Origin: Arcobacter sp.
Lineage (GTDB): Bacteria > Acidobacteriota > Terriglobia > Bryobacterales > Bryobacteraceae
Direction of reading: 5' to 3'
Assembly: GCA_020723085.1 (NCBI GenBank)
Contig: DYJN01000001.1
Location: 148,144-212,143, forward strand
DNA: 64,000 nt
Shown: piece after piece, positions 45,433 through 53,876 of the stretch
Numbering within the stretch: the stretch's first letter is position 1
Layout: each line of letters begins with the position of its first letter
The notes under the pieces: generated by a model
What the model saw: only the letters and a program-made list of their open reading frames with translations
What the model was told of the DNA's origin: nothing
Databases searched by the model: none
Position numbers and translations under genes: made by a program

Positions 45433-46562
45433 TGAGCGCGCCTTCTGACCGCCCGCTGCGGATCGGCGTCACCTGCTATCCGACCTACGGGGGGTCAGGC
45501 ATTGTCGCCACCGAGCTCGGCATGGAACTGGCCGCGCGCGGCTACGAGATCCACTTCATCACCTACGCGAATCCGATCCGGCTCGACTCCGGGTTGCCGC
45601 GCATCTACTATCACGAGGTCGAGGTCGCATCGTATCCGCTGTTCCAATACCCGCCGTACGATCTCGCGCTGGCGTCGCGCATGGTCGAGATCGCCGAGTG
45701 GCAGCAACTGGATCTGCTGCACGTGCACTACGTCATCCCGCATGCCACGGCGGCGTTCCTGGCGCGGTCGATGCTGCGCGAGAAACGGCGGCTGCCTTTT
45801 GTGACGACGCTCCACGGCACCGACATCACACTGATCGGCAGCGATAAGTCGTATCTGCCGGTGACGCGGTTCTCCATCGAAGAGTCCGACGGCGTCACCG
45901 CCATCAGCGAGTACCTGCGCCAGCAGACCTATGAAGCCGTAAGGGCGCGGAAGGACATCCGTGTCATCAGCAACTTCGTCAACTGCGATCTGTACCGGGT
46001 TCCGCGGCAGGCGCACGAGGGACGCCCGCGCCTGCTCCACATCTCGAACTTCCGCCCCGTGAAGCGCGCCCCCGATTGCATCCGGATCCTCGCCCGCGCG
46101 CGCGAGTCCGTGGATTGCGAGCTGTGGATGGCCGGCGACGGGCCCGACTGCGGCGCCGCCGAGCGGCTCGCCTTCGAGCTCGGCATGCATGAGCACGTCC
46201 GCTTTCTCGGCAAGCAGGACCACATCGAGCGGCTCATCCCCCAATGCGACGTGCTGCTTCTGCCTTCCACGCTCGAATCGTTCGGGCTGGCTGCCCTGGA
46301 AGCGATGGCCTGCGGCGTCGTGCCGGTGGCGACCCGCGTCGGCGGGCTGCCGGAGCTGATCACCCACGGCCAAGACGGCTTTCTCGAAGAAGTGGGCGAT
46401 ACGGACGCGCAGGCGGCGCGCGCCATCGAACTGCTCACCGATCGCGATCTTTACAACCGCATGCGCCGGGCAGCCCGCGCCACGGCCGAAGAACGCTTCT
46501 GCACCACGCGCATCATCCCTCAGTACGAGGCCTTCTATCGCGAGGTGCTCGGATCTGCCTGA
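45432..46562 (+). CDS. bshA: N-acetyl-alpha-D-glucosaminyl L-malate synthase
   Basis: A 376-residue GT4 glycosyltransferase that joins UDP-GlcNAc to L-malate, the first step of bacillithiol synthesis. The start at 45432 overlaps the previous stop and gives LRIGVTCYPTYGGSGIVATELG, the BshA-type opening. Also characteristic are HFITYANPIRL, HEVEVASYPLFQYPPYDLALAS, LLHVHYVIPHATAA, LPFVTTLHGTDITLIG and ISNFVNCDLY. The C-terminal Rossmann half has the nucleotide-sugar E-x7-E motif (ESFGLAALEAMACGVVPVAT). No bshB or bshC is seen here. It is the last gene of its operon and is followed by a strong terminator shared with rpoD. Confidence 0.93.
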   Translation: MSAPSDRPLRIGVTCYPTYGGSGIVATELGMELAARGYEIHFITYANPIRLDSGLPRIYYHEVEVASYPLFQYPPYDLALASRMVEIAEWQQLDLLHVHYVIPHATAAFLARSMLREKRRLPFVTTLHGTDITLIGSDKSYLPVTRFSIEESDGVTAISEYLRQQTYEAVRARKDIRVISNFVNCDLYRVPRQAHEGRPRLLHISNFRPVKRAPDCIRILARARESVDCELWMAGDGPDCGAAERLAFELGMHEHVRFLGKQDHIERLIPQCDVLLLPSTLESFGLAALEAMACGVVPVATRVGGLPELITHGQDGFLEEVGDTDAQAARAIELLTDRDLYNRMRRAARATAEERFCTTRIIPQYEAFYREVLGSA

Positions 46563-46570
46563 ACAGACAA

Positions 46571-46603
46571 CGGCCCGCTCCCGGGCGGACCGGGAGCGGG
46601 CCG
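46571..46603. terminator. Bidirectional terminator between bshA and rpoD
   Basis: A perfect 14-bp stem (46571-46584 with 46590-46603, CGGCCCGCTCCCGG) with a 5-base loop sits 8 bases after bshA and 20 bases after rpoD, which converge. T-rich flanks are weak, but position and symmetry favour a shared terminator. Confidence 0.75.
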
Positions 46604-46623
46604 CAATTCCGCCGGCTGCGCCG

Positions 46624-48150
46624 TCAGCGCGCCGCGAGAAGAGCGCGCAGGTGGCGCGCCCGCTCAGGCGAGCGCAACTGCCGCAGCGCCTTGGCTTCAA
46701 TCTGACGGATCCGTTCGCGGGTGACGTCGAATTGCTGGCCGATCTCCTCGAGCGTATGTTCGCGTTCGCAGCCGATGCCGAACCGCAGCCGGATCACTTT
46801 TTCTTCCTTGGGCGACAGCGTCTTCAGGATCGCCGCCGTCTCATCGCGGATGTTGGAGTCGATCACCGTGTCCACAGGCGAGCCGACCCAGCGGTCTTCG
46901 ATCAGGTCGCCAAGGGCCGATTCGCCGTCCCGCCCGACAGGCGTCTCCAGAGAGACGGGATCGCGCGAGATCGTCTTCAGCTTCTGCACCTTTTCCACCG
47001 GAATGTCCATCCGGCGGCTGATCTCTTCGTTGGTCGGCGCGCGGCCCAGCTCCTTCTCGAGCTCGCGCGTGGCGCGCAGGAACTTGTTCATCGACTCGTT
47101 CATGTGCACCGGGATGCGGATGGTGCGCGACTGGTCGGCGATGGCGCGCGTGATGGCCTGCCGGATCCACCACGTGGCGTAGGTCGAGAATTTGTAGCCG
47201 CGGCGGTATTCGAACTTGTCCGCCGCGCGCATCAGGCCGATGTTGCCTTCCTGGATCAGATCCAGCAGGTGCAGGCCGCGGTTGACGTACTTCTTGGCCA
47301 CCGAGACCACGAGGCGAAGGTTGGCCTCCACCAGGTCCTTCTTGGCCCGCTCGGCCTCCTGTTCGCCCTGCCGGATGTCGGCCAGCGACTTCTTCAGCTC
47401 GGCGTGCGTGGCGCCCGCCTGCAGCTCGCGCCGCTTGACCTCCCGCCTGATCTCGCGGATGCGCGATTGATTGGCAGCGCGGTTGGATTCCAGCTGCGCC
47501 AGCTCGGCCTCGAGCTGGTTCAGTTCCTCCACAGCCTGCTCGATGGCCGTCGAGAACTGCCGCCACTTGGAAGACAGCCATGGGAGGCTGCGGATGGCGC
47601 ACGAGGTCTCGACGTGCGCCCTGTAATATTTCCAGAGCGCCTTTTTCTGGGCCTTCTTGTTGGAAGCGGGCCCCACCGTCATCTTTTCGCGGAGCTGTTC
47701 CTGCTTGCGGAACAGGGTGACGTACTTCTCGAACTGCTCCCTGACTTCCTGCAGCCGCTTTTCATGGGCGGGCGTGGCCTCTTCCACCTCGCCCAGATCC
47801 ACCAGCGACTCCGGACTCAGTTCGCCCGACCGCACCCGCTCGGACAATTCGAACACCTGATGCTGGACCAGCAGCGACCGGCTCGCCGCCTTCTGCATCC
47901 GCAGCTTGCCCTGCTCCATCCGGCGGGCCAGCGTGACTTCGCCCTCCCTCGTCAACAGCGGGACGGCGCCCATCTCCCGGAGATACACCCGGACCGGATC
48001 GTCCGTATAGATCGATTCCTCCGCCGGCTGCGCGGCGGCAAACTCGTCTTCCTGGACGTCCTCGGGATGAAAGAAATTGGCTTCCTCGTCGAATGGCAGA
48101 CCGAGAGTCTCGGCCGCATCCGTCAGGAATTGATCTTCAAAGTGATCCAC
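46624..48150 (-). CDS. rpoD: RNA polymerase primary sigma factor (RpoD/SigA)
   Basis: A 508-residue sigma-70 factor if started at GTG 48150, which has GGAGG 10 bases upstream; a TTG at 48177 is also in frame but lacks a ribosome site. It opens with an acidic segment instead of a clear region 1.1. Region 1.2 is [22 protein letters not shown] non-conserved helical insertion spans about residues 130-270. Region 2 contains [18 protein letters not shown] and [20 protein letters not shown] (-10 recognition). Region 3 has AADQSRT-type [16 protein letters not shown] and [13 protein letters not shown]. Region 4.2 ends with [20 protein letters not shown] (-35 recognition). It directs housekeeping transcription. 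Convergent with bshA. Confidence 0.96.
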   Translation of the reverse strand: MDHFEDQFLTDAAETLGLPFDEEANFFHPEDVQEDEFAAAQPAEESIYTDDPVRVYLREMGAVPLLTREGEVTLARRMEQGKLRMQKAASRSLLVQHQVFELSERVRSGELSPESLVDLGEVEEATPAHEKRLQEVREQFEKYVTLFRKQEQLREKMTVGPASNKKAQKKALWKYYRAHVETSCAIRSLPWLSSKWRQFSTAIEQAVEELNQLEAELAQLESNRAANQSRIREIRREVKRRELQAGATHAELKKSLADIRQGEQEAERAKKDLVEANLRLVVSVAKKYVNRGLHLLDLIQEGNIGLMRAADKFEYRRGYKFSTYATWWIRQAITRAIADQSRTIRIPVHMNESMNKFLRATRELEKELGRAPTNEEISRRMDIPVEKVQKLKTISRDPVSLETPVGRDGESALGDLIEDRWVGSPVDTVIDSNIRDETAAILKTLSPKEEKVIRLRFGIGCEREHTLEEIGQQFDVTRERIRQIEAKALRQLRSPERARHLRALLAAR

Positions 48151-48162
48151 TGGCTGCAAACC

Positions 48163-48433
48163 TCCAGGTTCGGACAAACGGCTTCATCCTCGCGGCCAAT
48201 GCCCGATCCCAATCCAAATGCCAACTGCCCGCAAAAGAGCCTGCGGCTGCCCGCGGCGTGCCGCGCGCGGCTCCATGCGCGTGCGCCGCAGCCCCCGAGC
48301 CCTGGCTCACCGGCTCAATCCAGATTCCTGCGTCTGCATAGCTCCGCCCTGCTGGTCTCTCCTCGAGGGCGCAAAGCTCCTCTGTGGCTTCGGGTTGGTC
48401 ATACCGGCGGCGGATGGGAAGACGCGCCCACTC
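48163..48433 (-). other. Long rpoD leader, no gene seen
   Basis: About 280 bases separate the putative rpoD promoter from the start codon. The segment is GC-rich in the middle, with CGCGGC/GCCGCG-type self-complementary stretches near 48255-48295 that could fold in the mRNA. No ORF with gene-like composition and no known riboswitch or ribosomal-protein leader was recognised. Confidence 0.4.
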
Positions 48434-48462
48434 AGGATACCACAGAATTGCGATCTTGTTAA
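48434..48462 (-). promoter_or_regulatory. Sigma-70 type promoter of rpoD
   Basis: On the minus strand TTAACA (48462-48457, 5 of 6 to consensus) is followed, after exactly 17 bases, by TATCCT (48439-48434, 4 of 6). It lies in the AT-richer end of the nrdR-rpoD gap and faces rpoD. Confidence 0.55.
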
Positions 48463-48546
48463 GCTCCCAATGCTTTGGATGCCCCAGACGGCAATTCGTT
48501 ACACCTTCCCTTGGCGGTGTTCCCCCGCCGCCCTGACTGTGGCGAT

Positions 48547-49008
48547 TCAGCTACGCTTCTTCCGGATCAAGTCCTTGATTTCGCTCAGAAACGCCTCCAC
48601 GTCCTGAAAGTCGCGATACACCGACGCAAAGCGCACATAGGCGATCTTGTCCAGAGCCAGCAGCCGCCGCGTCAGATGTTCTCCTATTTCTGCAGTAGTC
48701 ATCTCCCGGTCTGGGCGATCCGCCAGCATCCCCTCCACCTCATCCACGAGCTCGGCCAGAGTGGACATGGGGATTGGCCTCTTCTCGCAAGCTTTCAATA
48801 GCCCGTTCAGCACCTTCTGCCGGTCAAACTTCTCTCTCCGCCCGTCCTTCTTGACCACCATGTAGGGGACTTCGTCAATTCTTTCATATGTAGTAAAACG
48901 GCGGCCGCATTGAAGGCATTCCCGCCTCCGGCGGATGACGTCGCCCTCCTTGCTTTCCCGTGAATCGATCACACGGTCTTCCTTGAACCCGCAGAAGGGA
49001 CAATTCAT
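48547..49008 (-). CDS. nrdR: Transcriptional repressor NrdR
   Basis: A 153-residue regulator that represses ribonucleotide reductase genes in response to (d)ATP. The zinc ribbon uses C3, C6, C31 and C34 (MNCPFCGFKEDRVIDSRES...CLQCGRRFTTYE). The ATP-cone follows with VVKKDGRREKFDRQKVLNG, KRPIPMSTLAELVDEVE and the terminal VYRDFQDVEAFLSEI. Length is normal. Its ATG overlaps the stop of the upstream flippase-like gene by 4 bases, so the two are co-translated, although their functions are unrelated. NrdR boxes upstream of an nrd operon would be elsewhere in the genome. Confidence 0.97.
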   Translation of the reverse strand: MNCPFCGFKEDRVIDSRESKEGDVIRRRRECLQCGRRFTTYERIDEVPYMVVKKDGRREKFDRQKVLNGLLKACEKRPIPMSTLAELVDEVEGMLADRPDREMTTAEIGEHLTRRLLALDKIAYVRFASVYRDFQDVEAFLSEIKDLIRKKRS

Positions 49009-50120
49009 GACATGGCCTCAGCTTTCAGTTGGGTCAGTTCTCTCCACCGCAGCCCTTCGCGGACAGCCAGCACGGCGCCCACCGGAACAGCGCCCGCCAC
49101 TGCCGTCACCCAATTCAGGAGAGCCAGGCTGGTGGCGGTCTCAAGCGGAATCCGGAACAGCTCGGTGGTGACGAGGATCGAGGCGACCTGGAAGCCGCCC
49201 CCGAGCCCTGGCACCTGGACAATGCTGCCGATGGCGACAAACCCGATGTAGGCCAGCACCTGGCTGGGCGCGAGCGCTGCCGTCTCCGGAAAGGCGCGGA
49301 ACATCGCGTGGAAGCAGGCGTAAATGATGGCCCACTCCACGACGCTCCACAACAGGAGCCGGGCAGTGGCGCTGGCCGAACGCGTGGCGCGGAGGCCTTC
49401 CAGAGCGGACCGCACGAGGCGGGCGGCGCGTTCCTGATGGTGCTCCCGCAAGAAGCCGAGCGCGTCGATGATGCGCTGTTCGAACTTCGGCGCCCAATGC
49501 TGGAGCACGGCGAGCGCGCCGAGGCTGAGCGAGCCGATGATGCCGATGATCCATCCCCCTTTGGCCAGCAGCCACCGCAATTCCGGCCCCGCCGAAGGGT
49601 GGATCTGGATCGAAGATGCCAGGGCGTAGCCGAAAAAGGCCAGAATCAGGAGCGTATCGTAGATCCGTTCCAGCACGAGGGCCGCGATCTGCGAGGGGAA
49701 GGAGGCGCCGGTGGAGCGGGCGATGAGCCACGGCCGGACAATCTCTCCGGGCCGGCCGAACAGGTAGACGGCCGAGAAGCCGACGATGGTGCCCGCAAGC
49801 ACGTCCCGGTACCGCGCCTCCGGCGCCAGCGGCCGCAACATGACCATCCAGCGGACCGTCCGTCCCATGTAGGAGAGCATGCCCACCGCCCACGCGGCGG
49901 CCAACCAGCCCCAATGCGCGGTCCGGAAGGAAGAGGCGAACTCGACCGGATCGAAACCGCTCTGGCGGGCCCGCCAGACAAGAAAGCCCACGGCAGCCAG
50001 CAGCAGGAGGGACGGGATCCAGAAGCCGCGGGCCATGGGGCGGCGCGGCTTGCCGGCGGTGTTGGGCAGCTTCTCCTGCACGTCGGACCGTTCCCAGCGA
50101 GGAGGCGCCCCATTTTCCAC
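49005..50120 (-). CDS. Lysylphosphatidylglycerol synthase TM-domain (UPF0104/flippase-like) protein
   Basis: A 371-residue integral membrane protein with about eight helices, beginning after a polar 30-residue cytosolic N-terminus (MENGAPPRWERSDVQEKLPN). Family features are RTVRWMVMLRPLAP, VGFSAVYLFGRPGEIVRPWLIA with the conserved Arg-Pro-Gly-Glu, LERIYDTLLIL, and IGSIVQVPGLGGGFQVASI near the C-terminus. These proteins resemble the flippase part of MprF but lack the aminoacyl-transferase domain; relatives act in lipid or glycan translocation. Overlap with nrdR by ATGA shows an operon. It is divergent from the ECF sigma gene, with 138 bases between starts. Confidence 0.88.
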   Translation of the reverse strand: MENGAPPRWERSDVQEKLPNTAGKPRRPMARGFWIPSLLLLAAVGFLVWRARQSGFDPVEFASSFRTAHWGWLAAAWAVGMLSYMGRTVRWMVMLRPLAPEARYRDVLAGTIVGFSAVYLFGRPGEIVRPWLIARSTGASFPSQIAALVLERIYDTLLILAFFGYALASSIQIHPSAGPELRWLLAKGGWIIGIIGSLSLGALAVLQHWAPKFEQRIIDALGFLREHHQERAARLVRSALEGLRATRSASATARLLLWSVVEWAIIYACFHAMFRAFPETAALAPSQVLAYIGFVAIGSIVQVPGLGGGFQVASILVTTELFRIPLETATSLALLNWVTAVAGAVPVGAVLAVREGLRWRELTQLKAEAMS

Positions 50121-50258
50121 TAAAATGGGAGCCGGTCCCGATTGCCCTCGCCAAGGTTGAACTTTTCATGATAAACCCGCGTTGTACAGATAGGAAGCCG
50201 CAAAGAGCGGCCTCCATCGCGGGGCAGGCAACCAGCCCCGGAAGAGGGATCTACGGCG

Positions 50259-50930
50259 ATGGCAGCGGGCACTCAGACCTGGGTCAGCACACACGGCGGC
50301 GCCGCCGTCATGGCGCCGCTGCCTGCGGCAGTCTGGAATGGGAGCGGCCCGGCCGTGGTCGACGCGGACGCTGAGAGCGAACTCGTGGCCCGCTGCCTGG
50401 AAGGCGACGAGAGCGCCTGGGAGGATCTCGTCCGCACTTACACGCGGCGCGTGTATTCCATCTGCTACCGCTTCACCGGACGCGAGAGCGAGGCGCAGGA
50501 TCTCACGCAGGAGGTTTTTCTCAAGGTTTTCCGGAACGTGCGCAGCTTCCGTTCGGGCGAGGGATCCTTCGGCGTCTGGCTGGCCCGGCTGACGCGGAAC
50601 CTGCTCATTGACCATTACCGCCGCTCGAAGAACGAGCGCGTGACGGCATCCATTGAAGAGCAGCTCCCGGTGCTGGAAGAGAAGGCGGCCATCGAGGGGC
50701 GCACGGAAGCCGCCCTGGCAGGCCGCGAAGCCAGCGAGGCCCTCCAGAAGGCTCTGGCGAAGCTCTCGCCCGAACTGAGGGAAACGGTCATCCTGCGCGA
50801 CATCGAGGGGCTGGAATACCGCGAGATCGCGCAGGTGCTGGGAGTGCCGGAAGGCACCGTGAAATCGCGGCTCAACCGGGGCCGCAGCGAACTGGCGCGC
50901 GTGTTGCGCCAGATGAGGGTCGTGCCATGA
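50259..50930 (+). CDS. ECF-type RNA polymerase sigma factor
   Basis: A 223-residue group 4 sigma factor. The ATG at 50259 follows GAAGAGGGA. The first 40 residues are an unconserved extension. Region 2 runs SELVARCLEGDESAWEDLVRTY to SEAQDLTQEVFLKVFRNVRSF. Region 4 is LSPELRETVILRDIEGLEYREIAQVLGVPEGTVKSRLNRGR with the helix-turn-helix. No region 3 is present. It is followed, with a 4-base overlap, by a zinc-finger anti-sigma gene, then by three membrane-protein genes, so it probably controls this operon and other genes in response to an envelope signal. The type of sensor is suggested only by the anti-sigma. Confidence 0.95.
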   Translation: MAAGTQTWVSTHGGAAVMAPLPAAVWNGSGPAVVDADAESELVARCLEGDESAWEDLVRTYTRRVYSICYRFTGRESEAQDLTQEVFLKVFRNVRSFRSGEGSFGVWLARLTRNLLIDHYRRSKNERVTASIEEQLPVLEEKAAIEGRTEAALAGREASEALQKALAKLSPELRETVILRDIEGLEYREIAQVLGVPEGTVKSRLNRGRSELARVLRQMRVVP

Positions 50931-51568
50931 AGTGCAGCGATCTCGAAGCCCTGATCTGCGAGTACGTCGAAGGCACGCTCACTCCGGCAGAGCGGGCGAC
51001 GGTGGAGCTGCACGTGGCTTCCTGCGCCTCCTGCCGCTCGCTGGTGGAAGACGCCCGCGCCGCGATAGCCTTCATTGAGAAATCGGCCGAAATCGAGCCG
51101 CCGCCCGCGCTGGTCAATCATCTGTTGTTCGAGGTCCGGCAGGGCGCCATGCGCCCGGTACGGGAGCGGGGCGGATGGCTGGCGCGGATGCTGGAACCGG
51201 TCCTTCAGCCCCGCTTCGCCATGGGCATGGCGATGACCATCCTCAGCTTCGCCATGCTGGCCCGATTCGCCGGCGTGCCCGTGCGTCAACTGAGAATCAC
51301 GGACCTGGAACCGGCCAAGGTCTGGATGGCCGCCGAGGACAGAGTCTGGCGCGCCTGGGACCGCGCCAAGAAGTATTACGAGAGCCTCCGGCTGGTTTAC
51401 GAAATCCAGCAGACGCTCAAAGAGTGGACGGAAGAGCCTGCCGTTCCGGCTGAAACGCCGCGGAAGCAGGCCAGACCCGGCGCAGCCGAACGCGCGCCGG
51501 CGGGGAGTGGAATCGAATGGAGCGCGCCCGCGCAGATCGAGCCGCCCGGGAAGGGGAAGAAAAGATGA
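50927..51568 (+). CDS. Zinc-finger anti-sigma factor with one membrane helix
   Basis: A 213-residue protein whose start overlaps the sigma stop (ATGA). The N-terminal anti-sigma domain has C3 and the motif H29-x3-C33-x2-C36 (HVASCASC) that binds zinc and clamps region 2/4 of the partner. A single membrane span (FAMGMAMTILSFAMLARFAGV) follows at about residues 100-120. The extracytoplasmic part contains helical EDRVWRAWDRAKKYYESLRL and a Pro/Ala-rich tail. It should hold the ECF sigma at the membrane until a signal arrives. No protease or sensory domain is visible. Its last four bases overlap the next gene. Confidence 0.92.
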   Translation: MKCSDLEALICEYVEGTLTPAERATVELHVASCASCRSLVEDARAAIAFIEKSAEIEPPPALVNHLLFEVRQGAMRPVRERGGWLARMLEPVLQPRFAMGMAMTILSFAMLARFAGVPVRQLRITDLEPAKVWMAAEDRVWRAWDRAKKYYESLRLVYEIQQTLKEWTEEPAVPAETPRKQARPGAAERAPAGSGIEWSAPAQIEPPGKGKKR

Positions 51569-52215
51569 CGACCGAAAACACCCAACAGAAGCCCGTCGCC
51601 GCCTATTGCCGCGTGTGCGGCGTAGCGCTGGCCGAGGACGAGGTTCGTCTCGCCCAGGGAACGGTGTACTGCGCCTCTCATGTGCCGGCTCCGCAGACGC
51701 AGCCGCTGCCGGTCAATCCCGGGGTTTCGCCCGGGCTGGCCTTCATCCTGGGCCTCATCCCGGGCGTCGGCGCCATATACAATGGCCAGTACGCCAAAGG
51801 CGTCGTTCACGTGCTGATCCTCGGACTGCTGATCAGCATCACCTCCAGTGACGCCTCCGGCGGGCTGGAGCCGCTGTTCGGACTCCTGATCAGCGTCTTC
51901 TGGTTCTACATGGCCTTCGAGGCGTACCACACCGCCCGGCGGCGCATGCTGGGCGAGACGGTGGACGAGTTCTCGTCCCTGGTGGACCTGCGCGGAGGCA
52001 AGCGCGCTCCAGTGCTGCCCGTCGTCCTGATCGTGCTCGGAGCGCTGTTTCTGCTGAACAATCTCGAAATCTTCCGCCTCCGGGACCTGTTGCGGTACTG
52101 GCCGGTTCTTCTGATCGTGGCGGGCGCCTGGATGCTCTATGAACAGGTCGGCGGAATGCGCCCGCAAGGCGGCGCCAGGGACAAGAGCGGCGAGACGAGT
52201 GGAGGTGGACAATGA
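51565..52215 (+). CDS. DUF5668 (LiaI/LiaF-type TM) protein with N-terminal zinc-binding segment
   Basis: A 216-residue membrane protein, starting at ATG 51565 with GGAAGGGGAAG upstream and a 4-base overlap with the anti-sigma gene. Residues about 12-40 form a B-box-like CxxC...C..H element (YCRVCGVALAED...YCASHV) that may bind zinc. A TM2-like hairpin follows (GLAFILGLIPGVGAIYNGQYAKG). The C-terminal third has the DUF5668 pattern (VLPVVLIVLGALFLLNNLEIF, YWPVLLIVAGAWMLYEQ) also found in the next two proteins. In Firmicutes LiaF-type proteins restrain envelope-stress signalling, so a comparable role beside an ECF sigma is plausible inference. Confidence 0.85.
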   Translation: MTTENTQQKPVAAYCRVCGVALAEDEVRLAQGTVYCASHVPAPQTQPLPVNPGVSPGLAFILGLIPGVGAIYNGQYAKGVVHVLILGLLISITSSDASGGLEPLFGLLISVFWFYMAFEAYHTARRRMLGETVDEFSSLVDLRGGKRAPVLPVVLIVLGALFLLNNLEIFRLRDLLRYWPVLLIVAGAWMLYEQVGGMRPQGGARDKSGETSGGGQ

Positions 52216-52418
52216 ACCGCAACGCAGAACTGATGCGCGCCATCCGCGGCCCGGTGATGCTCATCACGCTGGGCGCGCTGCTGCTGGCGGACCGCTTCTC
52301 GGGCGTTCCGGTCACCAAGACCTGGCCCGTGCTGCTGATTGTCTTCGGGCTGATGAAGCTGCTCGAACGCTCCACCGCCGCGCCCGGCGCGGGCGGCGAG
52401 GCGCACTTTCAGAGTTGA
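52212..52418 (+). CDS. Small DUF5668 membrane protein
   Basis: A 68-residue protein with GGAGGTGGACA right before its ATG and a 4-base overlap with the preceding gene. Almost all of it is two membrane helices in the DUF5668 arrangement: GPVMLITLGALLLADRF and TWPVLLIVFGLMKLLER, separated by SGVPVTK. It is the shortest of three adjacent genes sharing this unit, suggesting tandem duplication and partner interaction in the membrane. No catalytic residue is seen. Confidence 0.85.
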   Translation: MNRNAELMRAIRGPVMLITLGALLLADRFSGVPVTKTWPVLLIVFGLMKLLERSTAAPGAGGEAHFQS

Positions 52419-52428
52419 GGAGGACGCC

Positions 52429-53856
52429 ATGAGAAGAGGATCGCTGGTCGGCCCGCTGCTGCTGATTCTCATCGGCGTCGTGTTCCTGTTGCGGAACATC
52501 CGGCCCGATCTGCCATTGCTGGAACTGTTCGTCAACTGGTGGCCCGCCGTTCTCATCGCATGGGGCGCATTGAGAATCGTCGAGATCGTGGCGAGCTATG
52601 CGCGCCAGCGCCCGCTGCCGCGGTCGGGGGTGACCGGGGGCGAATGGGCGCTCATCATCCTGATCACCCTCGCCGCCATGTCGATCTGGAGCGTCAGGCG
52701 GTGGTCGCACGAACTGCCGGGCAAGATCCGCATCGGGGGAGTGGAGGTTTTTGGCGAAGCGTTCGATTATCCGGCCTCCGGCCAGACGGTGGCCGCCGCC
52801 CCGCGTGGCCGGCTGGTGGTCGAAAACGCCCGCGGCAACACGCGCATCACCGGCGCCGAGGGCGCGGAGGTGAAGGTGACGGCGCGGAAGTCCGTGCGGG
52901 CGCTGGACCGGGAGACCGCCGACCGCGCCGCGGCGGCCGCCGGCCTGGCCGTGAAGCGCGAGGGCGACATTGTCCGCGTAATGCACGAGAGTGATGCGCC
53001 GGAAGGCGCGCGCGTCAGCGTCGATCTGGAGATCACCGCCCCGCGCGGCTCCAGCGTCGAGTTCCGCGGCAAGTACGGCGATCTGGAGGTCAAAGACATC
53101 GACGGCGAGGTGGTGTGCGACTCCGACAACGCCGGCGTCCGGCTCGAGACCATCGGCGGGCGCGCCCGCATCGACCTCCGCCGGAGCGACATCATCCGCG
53201 CCCTGAAGGTGAAGGGCGACATCGAGATCAAGGGCCGCGGCCGCGACATCGAGATTGAGGACGCCGCCGGCGGCGTCTCCATCGAGGGCTCCTACTCCGG
53301 CGAGACCATCCTCCGCCGCGTGGCCCGCGCCATCCGCTTCGAGAGCAGCCGTACGGAAATCCGGGCCGGCGCCGTTCCCGGCGAGATGCGCCTGGGCCTG
53401 AGCCAGCTTGCCATGAGCCGGGTGCTCGGGCCGCTTTACATCCGCGCCGAAACAAAGGACATTCAACTGGCCGACGTGAGCGATACGCTCACGCTCGATA
53501 TCGACCGCGGCGACATCGAGATCCGCCAGCCGCGCACCGGCTTCGGCCGCATTGCCGTCAAGACCGGGAGCGGCGATGTGGAGCTGGCCCTGCCGCCGGC
53601 CGCTGGTTTCTCCCTGGCCGCCGCCACCGAGCGAGGCGAGGCGGTGAACGACTTCGACCCGCGGCTTCGCGTGGAACAGGACAATCGCAGAGCCTCCATC
53701 ACCGGCAGCACCGGCGCAGGACCGGAGATCCGCGTGGAGACCCGCCGCGGGCGCGCGATCATCCGCAAATTGACGCCCGCCGAGATCTCGTCGATTCTCG
53801 GCCGGCCGCCGCAGGCGCCGCCGCCTCCGGAGCCCCCGCGGGCGGTCAATCAGTAA
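52429..53856 (+). CDS. DUF5668-DUF4097 fusion: membrane anchor with beta-helix-like repeats
   Basis: A 475-residue protein; GAGGAGG precedes the ATG. The first 55 residues repeat the DUF5668 helices (LVGPLLLILIGVVFLLRNI, WWPAVLIAWGALRIVE). A third span (EWALIILITLAAMSIW) leads to a large domain of the DUF4097 type, made of short repeating strands: GRLVVENARGNTRITGAEG, VEFRGKYGDLEVKDIDGEV, VKGDIEIKGRGRDIEIEDA, LTLDIDRGDIEIRQP and VKTGSGDVELALP. This predicts a right-handed beta-solenoid or stacked sheet on the outer face. It is the last gene of the ECF operon. A role as stress sensor or structural sink is inference. Confidence 0.87.
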   Translation: MRRGSLVGPLLLILIGVVFLLRNIRPDLPLLELFVNWWPAVLIAWGALRIVEIVASYARQRPLPRSGVTGGEWALIILITLAAMSIWSVRRWSHELPGKIRIGGVEVFGEAFDYPASGQTVAAAPRGRLVVENARGNTRITGAEGAEVKVTARKSVRALDRETADRAAAAAGLAVKREGDIVRVMHESDAPEGARVSVDLEITAPRGSSVEFRGKYGDLEVKDIDGEVVCDSDNAGVRLETIGGRARIDLRRSDIIRALKVKGDIEIKGRGRDIEIEDAAGGVSIEGSYSGETILRRVARAIRFESSRTEIRAGAVPGEMRLGLSQLAMSRVLGPLYIRAETKDIQLADVSDTLTLDIDRGDIEIRQPRTGFGRIAVKTGSGDVELALPPAAGFSLAAATERGEAVNDFDPRLRVEQDNRRASITGSTGAGPEIRVETRRGRAIIRKLTPAEISSILGRPPQAPPPPEPPRAVNQ

Positions 53857-53876
53857 TCCGGGGCTGCACAGCCGGC

